A stretch of DNA of 64,000 bases. Origin: Methylibium sp965279545. GTDB lineage: Bacteria > Pseudomonadota > Gammaproteobacteria > Burkholderiales > Burkholderiaceae_C. Below the pieces are notes generated by a model. The model had not been told where the DNA came from and did no database searches. It saw only the letters and a program-made list of their open reading frames with translations. Shown in pieces: positions 1 to 8,552 of the stretch (positions within the stretch are counted from its first letter, which is position 1; each line of letters starts with the position of its first letter). The translations under genes were made by a program, and so were the position numbers. Location of the stretch: assembly GCF_965279545.1 (NCBI RefSeq), contig NZ_OZ257250.1, positions 2,728,001 through 2,792,000 of the forward strand, in the 5' to 3' direction.

Positions 1-117
1 CTCGACTTCCACCTCGCAGGCCGGCACTTCCCGGCCTTCAACATCGCCGACAGCGCCATCACCGTCGGGGCCGCGCTGCTGATCCTCGACGAACTGCGCC
101 GCGTGCGGCGCGGCTGA
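1..117 (+). CDS. lspA: Lipoprotein signal peptidase (signal peptidase II), C-terminal fragment
   Basis: Last 38 residues of the inner-membrane aspartyl protease that removes signal peptides from lipid-modified prolipoproteins. The fragment contains FNIADSAI, the family's FNxADxxI block that carries one of the two catalytic aspartates. A final hydrophobic segment and a basic tail ending in RRVRRG follow. The frame is open at the window edge, so the start and the other membrane segments lie outside. The stop is TGA at 115-117. The family call rests on this one well-conserved block. Confidence 0.85.
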   Translation, partial: LDFHLAGRHFPAFNIADSAITVGAALLILDELRRVRRG

Positions 118-233
118 GCGCCGCGGCCGGGGCCAGGGCCGCTTGCGTCGGAGGAGATGGACGCTGACGCCGGCCCGTCCGGTCGGTGTCTTCCCGCTTG
201 GACCCGAGGGGCGACTGCGTCTAGGCTCGGGGC

Positions 234-1061
234 ATGAGTTCCGATGCCCCTCGCCCGTCCGAGGTCAGGTCCGGTGCGCAAGCGCCGGCTCCCGAGGCGC
301 TCACCGCCTTCGACCTGCCGCTGGCACGCCTGCGCTGGGGCGACCCGCCGCGCTGGCTGGCGGCCGGCTGGCGCGACTTCCGGCGCTGCCCGGGCCTGGG
401 CCTGTTCTATGGCGGCTGCTTCGTCGGCATGGGTTGGCTGCTGATGCAGGTGTTCCGTCATGCGCCGGCCTACACGCTGGCGCTGTCGGCCGGCTTCCTG
501 CTGGTCGGCCCCTTCCTGTGCACCGGCCTGTACCACGCGAGCCGCGCGCTCGAGCGCGGCGAGACGCCCTCGCTGGGCGCATCGCTGCTGGCCTGGGAGG
601 AGCGGCCGGGCAGCATGGCGCTGTTCGGCGGCGCGCTGCTGATCCTCGAGATGCTGTGGGGCCGTGCGGCGCTGATCGTGTTCGCGCTCAGCTTCGACGG
701 CATGCCGGATTTCAGGGGCTCGCTGCTCGCGCTGCTGGACCTGCGCAACCTCGGCTTCATCACCGCCTACCTGGCGGTCGGCAGCGTGTTCGCGGGCTTG
801 ATCTATGCGGTGAGCGCGGTGTCGATCCCGCTGCTGCTCGACCGCCCGGCCGATGCGATCACCGCGGCCCTGGTCAGCCTGCGGCTGGTGCTGACGCAGC
901 CCGGCGTGATGCTGTGGTGGGCCGCGCTGATCGTGGCGCTGGTCGTGCTCGCGATGCTGCCCGGCTTCCTGGGGCTGCTGGTGATCGGCCCGGTGCTCGG
1001 CCATGCGTCCTGGCACGCCTACCGCAATGCGGTCGGCACGGCAGCCACGGCGAGCGGCTGA
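234..1061 (+). CDS. DUF2189 family integral membrane protein
   Basis: 275-residue polytopic membrane protein of unknown function. After a soluble N-terminus of about 45 residues, including LRWGDPPRWLAAGWRDFRR, there are roughly six hydrophobic segments from about residue 60 to the C-terminus. The W-DF amphipathic entry, GPFLCTGLYHASRALERGE in the second loop and the C-terminal GPVLGHASWHAYR are typical of the DUF2189 family found next to unrelated genes in proteobacteria. It lies 116 bases after lspA on the same strand and is followed by a convergent oxidoreductase. No catalytic motif is visible. The ATG at 234 is the only start compatible with the conserved N-terminus. Confidence 0.8.
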   Translation: MSSDAPRPSEVRSGAQAPAPEALTAFDLPLARLRWGDPPRWLAAGWRDFRRCPGLGLFYGGCFVGMGWLLMQVFRHAPAYTLALSAGFLLVGPFLCTGLYHASRALERGETPSLGASLLAWEERPGSMALFGGALLILEMLWGRAALIVFALSFDGMPDFRGSLLALLDLRNLGFITAYLAVGSVFAGLIYAVSAVSIPLLLDRPADAITAALVSLRLVLTQPGVMLWWAALIVALVVLAMLPGFLGLLVIGPVLGHASWHAYRNAVGTAATASG

Positions 1062-1129
1062 TACGGCAGTGCACCCAAACGCATCCGCTTGCTGTCGGGG
1101 GCGTCGGGTGAGCGGCGCAGTGAACGAAC
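1062..1129 (+). repeat. Remnant of interspersed composite repeat (both end motifs, core deleted)
   Basis: The 72-base gap between the DUF2189 and quinone oxidoreductase genes begins with a 25-base block like the one starting at 31018 (shared: TACGG, TTGCA/GTGCA, AACGCATCC). About 14 bases later it carries GCGTCGGGTGAGCGGCG, also found at 8808 and, inverted, near 41090. The intervening hairpin core seen in the larger copies is missing. This looks like an internally deleted copy. Matching was done by eye. Confidence 0.5.
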
Positions 1130-1133
1130 CTGC

Positions 1134-2129
1134 TCAGGGCAGCAGCACGCTGCACCCGGTGGTCAGGCGCGCCTCGAGATCGCGGTGTGCCTGCGCCGCG
1201 TCGGCCAGCGCATAGCGCCGTTCGACCGGGATCTTGACCGCCCCGCTGGTGACCACGGCGAACAGGTCGTCGGCCATCGCCTGGGTGCCCTCGCGCGTGG
1301 CAATGTGGGTGAACAGCGTCGGGCGCGTCACGTACAGCGAGCCCTTGGCCGCGAGCACGCCCAGTTCCACCGGCGGCGCCTTGCCCGAGGCGTTGCCGAA
1401 GTTCGCCAGCAGACCGAAGGGCTGCAGTACGTCGAGCGACTTCTCGAAGGTGTCCAGCCCCACCGAGTCGTAGACCGCCTTGACGCCGCGGCCGCCGGTG
1501 AGCTCCTTCACCCGCGCCACGAAATCCTCGCGCCGGTAGTTGATGGCGTGCTCGGCGCCGTTGCTCACGGCCAACGCGCATTTCTCGTCGCTGCCCGCCG
1601 TGCCGATCAGCCGCAGCCCGAGCGCCCGTGCCCACTGGCAGGCGATCAACCCCACGCCGCCGGCAGCGGCATGGAAGAGGATGAAGTCGCCGGGCTGCAG
1701 GCCGCCTTGCGGCAGGGTCTTCTTCAACAGGTACTGCGCGGTCAGGCCCTTGAGCATCATCGCGGCACCGGTCTCGAAGTCGATGCCGTCGGGCAGCTCC
1801 ACCACGCACTTGGCCGGCATGACCCTCGCCTCGCTGTAGGCGCCGGGCGGCTGGCCGGCGTAGGCGGCACGGTCGCCGGGGCGCAGGTGCGTCACGCCCT
1901 CGCCCACTGCCTCGATCACGCCGGCGCCCTCCATGCCCAGGGTCAGCGGCATCGGCAGGGCGTAGACGCCGCTGCGATGGTAGACGTCGATGAAGTTCAG
2001 TCCGCAGGCGTGGTGGCGGATGCGCACCTCGCCGGGCCCGGGCTCGCCGATCGGCAGATCGACCAGCCGCATCGCGTCGGCACTGCCCGCCTGCAGGACC
2101 TGGATGGCTTTGACAGTGGTTTGCGACAT
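1134..2129 (-). CDS. NADPH:quinone oxidoreductase, zinc-independent MDR family
   Basis: 331-residue member of the medium-chain dehydrogenase/reductase superfamily, QOR type. These enzymes reduce quinones or enones with NADPH in the cytoplasm. Visible features are an N-terminal GroES-like fold with the HACGLNFIDVYHRSG block, GMEGAGVIEAVGEGV near residue 70, the Rossmann motif AAAGGVGLIACQWA near residue 155, and YDSVGLDTFEKSL near residue 235. The structural and catalytic zinc cysteines of alcohol dehydrogenases are absent, which supports the QOR assignment. The ATG at 2129 is the only Met start ahead of the conserved domain. The gene diverges from the DUF2007 gene at 2205 across 75 bases, so both promoters probably lie there. 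The true substrate cannot be read from the sequence. Confidence 0.85.
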   Translation of the reverse strand: MSQTTVKAIQVLQAGSADAMRLVDLPIGEPGPGEVRIRHHACGLNFIDVYHRSGVYALPMPLTLGMEGAGVIEAVGEGVTHLRPGDRAAYAGQPPGAYSEARVMPAKCVVELPDGIDFETGAAMMLKGLTAQYLLKKTLPQGGLQPGDFILFHAAAGGVGLIACQWARALGLRLIGTAGSDEKCALAVSNGAEHAINYRREDFVARVKELTGGRGVKAVYDSVGLDTFEKSLDVLQPFGLLANFGNASGKAPPVELGVLAAKGSLYVTRPTLFTHIATREGTQAMADDLFAVVTSGAVKIPVERRYALADAAQAHRDLEARLTTGCSVLLP

Positions 2130-2204
2130 GCCGGATGTCCTCTCGTGTGTGATGTGGTGTGGGGGGTTCTCCGGTATCGTGCCAGTGTTCGAAACCCCTT
2201 GCCG

Positions 2205-2516
2205 ATGCGCCGACTTCGCTCCGCCCCCAACCTCGCGATCGCCACGCTGTGGGTCGACCTGCTCGGCCAGGCCGGCATCGCGGCCACGGTGCAGCGCGCG
2301 TTCGCCAGCAGCATCGCCGGGGAGTTGCCGCCCGACCAGGCCCTGCCCGAGGTCTGGGTGCAGCACGAGGAGCAGTTCGAGCGCGCCCGCGCCGCGCTCG
2401 ACGAGCTGACGCATTGCCCGCAGCGCCTGTGGGTTTGCCCCGGCTGCGCAGAGCGCATCGACGGTCCGTTCGAGCAGTGCTGGAACTGTGGCGGCGCCAT
2501 GCCGCTGACGCCCTGA
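2205..2516 (+). CDS. Small DUF2007-like protein with C-terminal zinc ribbon
   Basis: 103-residue soluble protein. The first 70 residues (LWVDLLGQAGIAATVQ... and VWVQHEEQFERARAAL) fit the DUF2007 'putative signal transducing' fold. This is a beta-alpha-beta module in which a value is read from two possible positions. Residues 80-100 form a four-cysteine zinc ribbon, CPGC near residue 80 and CWNC near residue 95. The combination is seen in other beta-proteobacteria and has no established function. It is divergently oriented to the quinone oxidoreductase. The ATG at 2205 gives the usual family length. Confidence 0.7.
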   Translation: MRRLRSAPNLAIATLWVDLLGQAGIAATVQRAFASSIAGELPPDQALPEVWVQHEEQFERARAALDELTHCPQRLWVCPGCAERIDGPFEQCWNCGGAMPLTP

Positions 2517-2690
2517 GCGGGCCCCGAGCGCCGATGACCGGCCTGAGTCCGCGCATCGCTGTCCTGATGACCCTGCCGCCGCGGCTGTGGGCCGGCAACG
2601 CGGTGTCGCCGCGGCGCATGCCGTCCCGCAGCGCCGACAGGCCCTAGGCCGACGAACGTTTCGACGCCCCTGCCAGGCGGCCCGCTCGCT

Positions 2691-5123
2691 ATGATCGAGC
2701 CAACCTGCCACCCGCCCATGCAAACATCCAGCGACGTCGCGATCCCGCAAAAGCACGACTGGCATCGACTCCCGGGCTTGATGATGGCGATCAGCCGGGA
2801 GGCCCGCCTGCTGGCGGTGAACGAACCGCTGGCCGAATGCACCGGCTGGCATCGTGACGCCGCCTCCGACGGCGAAGCCTGGCTCGACCGGCTCTCGGCA
2901 CCCTCGCACCGCGAGCTGCTCAAGGCGCTGGACAACGTCGACACGACCGAGCGCTTTCGCCTCGAACTGCAGTTCCGCCGGCCCGGCGGCGAGGTCGGCT
3001 GGCTCGAGTGCGACGCCCGCTGGAGCCGCGACACCGAGCTGTGCCTGTGTTCGCTGCACGACGTGAGCGCGCGCAAGCGCACCGAGCTGGCCCTGCGCGA
3101 ACAGACCACCCAGCTGCGCGTGCTGGCCGACAACGTGCCGGCGCTGATCGCCTACTACGAGCTGCAGGACTTCCGCTGCACCTTCGCCAACCGCCACTAC
3201 GCGAGCGCGCTGGGGTGGACCACCGAGAACATTCTCGGCCGCACCGCGGCCGAGATCGTCGGCGAACGCGGCTGGCAGCAGATCCGACCCTACATCGAGG
3301 CCGTGGTCGAGACGCGCGCGCAGGTGTCGTACGAGCGCGAACTGACCGACAGCGCGGGGCGGCCGCAATGGCTCGAGGTCGATGTGCTGCCGAACTTCGA
3401 CGAAGACGGCGAGCTGTCCGGCGCCTTCGTGCGCGTGACCGACATCACCAAGCACCGCCTCGCCGAGCGCGCCGTGCGCGAGTCCGAGGAGCGGCTGGCG
3501 AAGTTCATGCAGGCCAGCGCCGAGGGCATCTTGTTCCACCGCGATGGCACGGTGCTCGACGTCAATGCGCCGATCTGCGAGCTGACCGGCTACACGCGCG
3601 ACGAGGTGATCGGCCGGCAGACCTCGGAGTTCCTCGCGCCCGAGCACCTGCCGCACGCCCAGCAGGTGCTCGCCACCGGCGCCGAGACCGCGTGGGAAAG
3701 CGTCGTGCTCGGCAGCCAGGGCGAGCGCATCCCGGTCGAGCTGATCACGCGCTCGATCACGCGCAACGGCGAGCGGCTGCGGCTGGCGATCGTGCGCGAC
3801 ATCCGCGAGCGCCTCGCCGCCCAGGCGCGCATCCACCACCTGGCGCACCACGATGCGCTGACCGGCCTGCCCAACCGCACTGCTTTCGGCCAGCAGCTCG
3901 AACAGCTCACCGCATCGCACCGTGCCGGCGACGCGCAGATCGCGTTGCTGTTCATCGACCTCGACCACTTCAAGCGCATCAACGACTCGCTGGGCCACCT
4001 GGTCGGCGACCTGCTGCTGCAGACGGTCACCACCCGCATCACCGCCTGCCTGCGCGCCGACGACCTGGTCGCGCGCTTCGGCGGCGACGAGTTCATGGTG
4101 CTGCTCCCCGGCGTGACGGACCGCTCGGTGGTCGAGCAGGTCGCCGGCAAGCTGCTGGCCGTGATCGAGGCGCCACTGGAGGTGGCGGGCCGGTCGATCT
4201 CGGTCTCGCCATCGATCGGCGTGTCGCTGTTCCCGGAGCACGGGCGCACGCCGGCCGAGCTGATCCAGCATGCCGACGCGGCGATGTACATGGCCAAGGC
4301 GCGCGGCCGCGCCAACGTGCAGTTCTTCGACCCGGTGGTGGCGAGTGCCGCCTACGACGCGCTGGTGGTCGAGAGCCAGCTGGCGCAGGCGCTAGAGACC
4401 GGCGCCTTCGAGCTCTACTACCAGCCGCAGCTGCGCTCGGCCGACGGCCGGCTCGTCGGCGTCGAGGCGCTGATCCGCTGGCACCACCCCGAGCGCGGCC
4501 TGCTGCTGCCCGACGAATTCATTCCGGTGGCGGAGGAGCGCCGCCTCATGCTGCCGATCGGCCAGTGGGTGCTGCGCGAGGCGATGCGCTGCGCGAAGCG
4601 CTGGCACGAGCAGGGGCTCGCGCTGCCGATCTCGGTCAACCTGTCGAGCATGCAGTTCCAGCAACGCGGTTTCGTCACCGCACTGGCCGAACTGCTGCAG
4701 GAGGAACAGGTGAGCGGCGAGTGGCTCGAAGTCGAACTCACCGAGCGCATGCTGATGGAAGACCTCGACGAGGTGAAGGCGGCGCTCGCGCGGCTCAAGG
4801 CCCTGGGCGTGCGCATCTCGGTCGACGACTTCGGCACCGGCTACTCCTCGCTCGGCCACCTGAAGGAGCTGCCGATCGACAAGGTCAAGATCGACCGCTC
4901 GTTCGTGCAGGACGTGCCCGAGAACACCGATGCGGTGGCCATCGTGCGCGCGATCGTCCAGTTGGGCCGCAGCCTGGGCATGACGGTCATCGCCGAGGGG
5001 GTCGAGACCGAGGCTCAGGAGCGCTTCCTGCGCGAGCTGGGCTGCGAGGAACTGCAGGGCCTGCGGATCGCGCCGCCGCTGTCCGAGGCCGACCTGCAGA
5101 TCTGGGCCGCGCAGCGCGCGTGA
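2691..5123 (+). CDS. PAS-PAS-PAS-GGDEF-EAL cyclic-di-GMP signalling protein
   Basis: 810-residue cytoplasmic sensor and bifunctional c-di-GMP enzyme with no membrane segment. Three PAS-type domains lie at about 28-130, 142-260 and 268-385. They are followed by a diguanylate cyclase domain with an intact GGDEF at 464-468, and an EAL phosphodiesterase domain with EAL at 592-594, NLSS, ELTER, DDFGTGYSS starting at 712, KIDRSF and AEGVET. Both catalytic signatures look complete, so synthesis and hydrolysis of c-di-GMP are both possible. No RxxD inhibitory site was recognised before GGDEF. The late EAL motif is QGLRIAPPLS rather than the usual QGYxxxxP, a mild deviation. Start ATG 2691 is used; ATG 2718 is an alternative nine codons in. 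It stands alone, facing a convergent SDR gene. Confidence 0.93.
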   Translation: MIEPTCHPPMQTSSDVAIPQKHDWHRLPGLMMAISREARLLAVNEPLAECTGWHRDAASDGEAWLDRLSAPSHRELLKALDNVDTTERFRLELQFRRPGGEVGWLECDARWSRDTELCLCSLHDVSARKRTELALREQTTQLRVLADNVPALIAYYELQDFRCTFANRHYASALGWTTENILGRTAAEIVGERGWQQIRPYIEAVVETRAQVSYERELTDSAGRPQWLEVDVLPNFDEDGELSGAFVRVTDITKHRLAERAVRESEERLAKFMQASAEGILFHRDGTVLDVNAPICELTGYTRDEVIGRQTSEFLAPEHLPHAQQVLATGAETAWESVVLGSQGERIPVELITRSITRNGERLRLAIVRDIRERLAAQARIHHLAHHDALTGLPNRTAFGQQLEQLTASHRAGDAQIALLFIDLDHFKRINDSLGHLVGDLLLQTVTTRITACLRADDLVARFGGDEFMVLLPGVTDRSVVEQVAGKLLAVIEAPLEVAGRSISVSPSIGVSLFPEHGRTPAELIQHADAAMYMAKARGRANVQFFDPVVASAAYDALVVESQLAQALETGAFELYYQPQLRSADGRLVGVEALIRWHHPERGLLLPDEFIPVAEERRLMLPIGQWVLREAMRCAKRWHEQGLALPISVNLSSMQFQQRGFVTALAELLQEEQVSGEWLEVELTERMLMEDLDEVKAALARLKALGVRISVDDFGTGYSSLGHLKELPIDKVKIDRSFVQDVPENTDAVAIVRAIVQLGRSLGMTVIAEGVETEAQERFLRELGCEELQGLRIAPPLSEADLQIWAAQRA

Positions 5124-5145
5124 TCGCGCGCCCGGGTGCGCGGCT

Positions 5146-5928
5146 CTAGAACGTGCCCGGGTAGGCGCCGCCGTCCATCAGCAGGTTCTGGCCGGTGATG
5201 TAGCCGGCCTGCGCGCTGCACAGGAAGGCGCAGGCCGCACCGAACTCCGCCGCCGTGCCGAAGCGCCCCGCGGGGTTCTTCAGTGCACGCTGGGCCATCA
5301 CCGCGGCCACCGTCTGGCCGCTGGCCTGCGCCGCGCCCTCCAGCGTGGCGGCCAGCCGGTCGGTGTCGAACGGGCCGGGCAGCAGGTTGTTGATCGTCAC
5401 GTTGCACGCCACCGTCTTGCGCGCCAGGCCGGCGACGAAGCCGGTGAGCCCCGAGCGCGCACCGTTGGACAGACCCAGGATGTCGATCGGCGCCTTGACC
5501 GCCGCCGAGGTGATGTTGACGATGCGGCCGAAGCCGCGCGCCATCATCGGGTCGACCACTGCCTTCATCAGCTCGATCGGCGTGAGCATGTTGGCGTCGA
5601 GCGCCGCGATCCACGTGGCGCGGTCCCAGTCGCGGAAGTCGCCGGTCGGCGGGCCGCCGGCGTTGTTGACGAGGATGTCGACCTGCGGACAGGCGGCCAG
5701 CGCCTGCGCACGCCCGTCGGGCGTCGTGATGTCGCCGGCCACCGCGCGCACCTCGACGGCCGGATTCAAGGCCCGCAGTGCGGCCACGGCCGCCGCCAGG
5801 GTTTCGGCCCGCCGCGCCGTGACCACCACGTTGACGCCCTCGGCCACCAGGGCCTGCGCACAACCGTGACCCAGCCCCTTGCTGGCGCCGCACACCAGCG
5901 CCCATTTGCCCGCAATGCCCAGGTCCAT
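5146..5928 (-). CDS. SDR family oxidoreductase with atypical active site
   Basis: 260-residue short-chain dehydrogenase/reductase fold. The nucleotide-binding GASKGLG is at 14-20, NNAG at 88-91, and the active-site Ser sits in NITSAA near 141. At the positions of the catalytic YxxxK the protein reads SNGAR (154-158), so Tyr is Ser and Lys is Arg. The C-terminal LLMDGGAYPGTF is the normal SDR end. The family is real, but ordinary SDR chemistry is questionable. It is the last gene of an operon with the DMT exporter (17-base gap) and the gamma-glutamyltransferase. The ATG at 5928 opens directly onto the Rossmann strand. Confidence 0.85.
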   Translation of the reverse strand: MDLGIAGKWALVCGASKGLGHGCAQALVAEGVNVVVTARRAETLAAAVAALRALNPAVEVRAVAGDITTPDGRAQALAACPQVDILVNNAGGPPTGDFRDWDRATWIAALDANMLTPIELMKAVVDPMMARGFGRIVNITSAAVKAPIDILGLSNGARSGLTGFVAGLARKTVACNVTINNLLPGPFDTDRLAATLEGAAQASGQTVAAVMAQRALKNPAGRFGTAAEFGAACAFLCSAQAGYITGQNLLMDGGAYPGTF

Positions 5929-5945
5929 GCCGTTCTCCCGTTCGT

Positions 5946-6857
5946 TCAGCGCGCCCGCGCCAGCAGCCAGATGCCCACCAGCACCAGCACCGTGCCGGCG
6001 GCCAGCCAGGACGTGAAAGGCTCGCCGAGGATCACGATGCCCATCAGCAGCGTGCTCATCGGGCCGACCATGCCGGTCTGCGCGGCGAGCGTGGGGCCGA
6101 TGCGTTCGATCGCCATCATCACCATCAGCACCGGCGCAACCGTGCAGGCGGTGGCATTCAGCAGCGACAGCCACAGCGCCGGCACCGGCACGGCCAGCGC
6201 CACCTGCGGTGAGCGCAGCACGAAGAACTGCACGATGCACAGCGCGCAGGCCACGGTGCTGGCCAGGCCGACCAGCCGCAGCGAGCCCAGGCGCTGCACC
6301 ACCTCGCCGCTGTAGACGAGGTAGACCGCATAGCTCACGGCACTGGCAAACACCAGCAGCGCGCCGAGCGCGGCGTCCGGCCCCTGAAAGCCGAGCTCGT
6401 GGCCGAACACGAGCAGCACACCGAGGTAGCTGACGCCGATCGCCAGCCCCTGCGGCCGGGTGACGCGGTGGCCGAACAGCAGCACGCCGAAGCCCAGCAC
6501 CAGGGTCGGGTTGAGGTAGAGGATCAGCCGCTCCAGGCTCGCGCTGATGTACTGCAGGCCCAGGAAGTCGAGAAAGCTCGCGAGGTAGTAGCCGGTGACG
6601 CCGAGCAGCAGCACCCTGCGCTTGTCCTGCGCGGTCAACGGCGGCTGGCCGCGGCTCGCCCACCACGCCATCGCCAGGAACAGCGGCAGCGCGAACAGCA
6701 TGCGCAAGAACAGCACCGTGACGGCGTCGAGGCCGTGGCGGTACAGCAGCTTGGCGACGATCGCCTTGCCGGAGAAGGCGATCGCACCGGCCATCGCCAG
6801 CGCCAGGCCGCCCCAAGGGAGGCCGGGTTTCGCGGAGGCGGTGGCGTCCTGGTTCAC
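5946..6857 (-). CDS. EamA/DMT family transporter
   Basis: 303-residue inner-membrane protein with about ten hydrophobic segments in two EamA repeats. The first starts at GGLALAMAGAIAFSGKAIVAKLLYR and the second at LGALLVFASAVSYAVYLVYSGEVV. The end, ILGEPFTSWLAAGTVLVLVGIWL, is typical of drug/metabolite exporters of the RhaT/EamA type. Start choice: GTG at 6857 lies 7 bases after the gamma-glutamyltransferase stop. Longer versions would run back into that gene without a Met start. Tight spacing on both sides indicates co-transcription with the enzymes at 6865-8490 and 5146-5928. Substrate unknown; export of an amino acid or peptide product is possible from context only. Confidence 0.85.
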   Translation of the reverse strand: MNQDATASAKPGLPWGGLALAMAGAIAFSGKAIVAKLLYRHGLDAVTVLFLRMLFALPLFLAMAWWASRGQPPLTAQDKRRVLLLGVTGYYLASFLDFLGLQYISASLERLILYLNPTLVLGFGVLLFGHRVTRPQGLAIGVSYLGVLLVFGHELGFQGPDAALGALLVFASAVSYAVYLVYSGEVVQRLGSLRLVGLASTVACALCIVQFFVLRSPQVALAVPVPALWLSLLNATACTVAPVLMVMMAIERIGPTLAAQTGMVGPMSTLLMGIVILGEPFTSWLAAGTVLVLVGIWLLARAR

Positions 6858-6864
6858 GCGCGAG

Positions 6865-8490
6865 CTAGAAACCCACCGCCTGCCCGTCGCGCCGCGGATC
6901 GCTCGCGGCGACATAGCCCTCGACCGCCGGATCGCCCAGGCGCCAGATGAACTGGCCGGCGCCGAAGTCCTGGTAGCTGTCCTGGATCACCTCCATGCGG
7001 TGACCCAGCGCCGCCAGCCCCTGCACCGTGGCCGGGTCCATGCCGGCCTCGACGTTGATCTCCAGCCCGGCGTTGTAGCGCCAGCGCGGCGCATCGCAGG
7101 CGGCCTGCGGGTTCTGGCCGTAGTCGACCATGCGCACCAGCGTCTGCAGGTGGCCCTGCGGCTGCATGTTCGCGCCCATCACACCGAAGCTCATGCGCGG
7201 CGCACCGTTCGCGTCGGTGAGGAAAGCCGGAATGATGGTGTGGAAGGGCCGCTTGCCGGGTGCCACGACGTTGGGGCTGCGCGCGTCCAGGCTGAAGGCG
7301 TGGCCGCGGTTCTGCAGGCTCAGGCCCCACTCGGGCAACACCACGCCCGAGCCGAAGCCCATGTAGTTGCTCTGGATGAAGCTGACCATCATGCCGGCCT
7401 CGTCGGCCGTGGTCAGGTAGATCGTGCCGCCCTTCACCGGGTTGCCGGCGCCGAAGTCCTGGGCGCGCCGCGGGTCGATCAGTTTCGCCCGCTCGGCGAG
7501 GTAGCTGCCGGCCAGCAGCTGTTCGGCGCTCACCTCCATGCTGCCGGGCTCGGCCACGTAGCGGTAGACGTCGGCGAAGGCGAGCTTCATGGCCTCGATC
7601 TGCAGGTGCTGCGAGGCCACGCCGTCGACCGGCAGCGACGCAACGTCGAAGTGCGCCAGGATGCCGGCCGCGATCAGCGCGGCGATGCCCTGCCCGTTCG
7701 GCGGGATCTCGTGCAGCGCGTGACCGCGGTAGGCCTGCGCGATCGGCACGACCCACTCGGGACGGTAGGCGGCGAAATCGTCTGCCGTCAGCACGCCGCC
7801 CTGGCCGCGTGCCTGGCGCGCCAGCGCCTCGGCGATCTCGCCCCCGTAGAAGGCCGCCCCGCGCGTCGCGGCGATCGCGCGCAGGGCCCGCGCGGCGCCC
7901 GGCAGCCTGAACAGCTCGCCGACCTGCGGCGCGCGGCCGTGCGGCAGGAAGGCCGCGGCGAAGCCGGGCTGCGCGACCAGCGCCTCGACCTGCGCCGCAG
8001 CAGCCCACTTCTGGCCGACGACCACCGGCACCGCATAGCCGCGCTCGGCCACCTCGATCGCCGGCGCCAGCAGGTCGGCGAACGGCAGCTTGCCGAAGCG
8101 CTCGCTCAAGGCCCCCCACGAGGCCACCGCGCCGGGCACCGTCACGCTGTCCCAGCCCCGCACCGGCGGGGTCTTCGCATCGCCGCCGTATTTGCGGTGA
8201 AAGTAGTCCGGGGTCCAGGCCTGCGGCGCGCGGCCCGAGGCGTTGAGTCCGTGCAGCTCTCGCCCATCCCACAGGATGCAGAAGGCATCGGAACCCAGGC
8301 CGTTGCTGCAGGGCTCGACCAGGGTCATGACCGCCGCGGTCGCGACGGCTGCATCGACCGCATTGCCGCCTGCCGCCAGCATGCGCAGCCCGGCCTGCGC
8401 AGCCAGCGGGTGCGAAGTGGCAACGACGTTGCGCGCGAACAGCGGCAGGCGTTGGCTGGCGTAGCCGGCGGTGTAATCGAAGACGCTCAT
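6865..8490 (-). CDS. Gamma-glutamyltransferase family protein (Ntn hydrolase)
   Basis: 541-residue protein of the gamma-glutamyltranspeptidase family, in which one chain self-cleaves into large and small subunits. The nucleophile is expected to be Thr356 in the block KGGTIYLTTAD, which becomes the N-terminus of the small subunit. Downstream SFIQSNYMGFGSG and the final FGAGQFIWRL... region are typical of the YwrD-like branch. No N-terminal signal peptide is visible (MSVFDYTAGYASQRLPLFARN), so it is probably cytoplasmic, unlike classical periplasmic Ggt. The ATG at 8490 is preferred over a start 16 codons earlier because family members begin here. It is the first gene of a three-gene operon with the DMT exporter and the SDR. 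Confidence 0.9.
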   Translation of the reverse strand: MSVFDYTAGYASQRLPLFARNVVATSHPLAAQAGLRMLAAGGNAVDAAVATAAVMTLVEPCSNGLGSDAFCILWDGRELHGLNASGRAPQAWTPDYFHRKYGGDAKTPPVRGWDSVTVPGAVASWGALSERFGKLPFADLLAPAIEVAERGYAVPVVVGQKWAAAAQVEALVAQPGFAAAFLPHGRAPQVGELFRLPGAARALRAIAATRGAAFYGGEIAEALARQARGQGGVLTADDFAAYRPEWVVPIAQAYRGHALHEIPPNGQGIAALIAAGILAHFDVASLPVDGVASQHLQIEAMKLAFADVYRYVAEPGSMEVSAEQLLAGSYLAERAKLIDPRRAQDFGAGNPVKGGTIYLTTADEAGMMVSFIQSNYMGFGSGVVLPEWGLSLQNRGHAFSLDARSPNVVAPGKRPFHTIIPAFLTDANGAPRMSFGVMGANMQPQGHLQTLVRMVDYGQNPQAACDAPRWRYNAGLEINVEAGMDPATVQGLAALGHRMEVIQDSYQDFGAGQFIWRLGDPAVEGYVAASDPRRDGQAVGF

Positions 8491-8552
8491 GCGCCGATTA
8501 TGGGCAGCCGCACCGGCAAGTCGGCGGGCGGCCGCCATGGCGCCTCGTACAG

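Noticed and set aside
2690..2695. TATGAT overlapping the ATG of the GGDEF-EAL gene as a -10 element
   Set aside because: No acceptable -35 hexamer lies 16-18 bases upstream, so it gives no reason to move the start to 2718.
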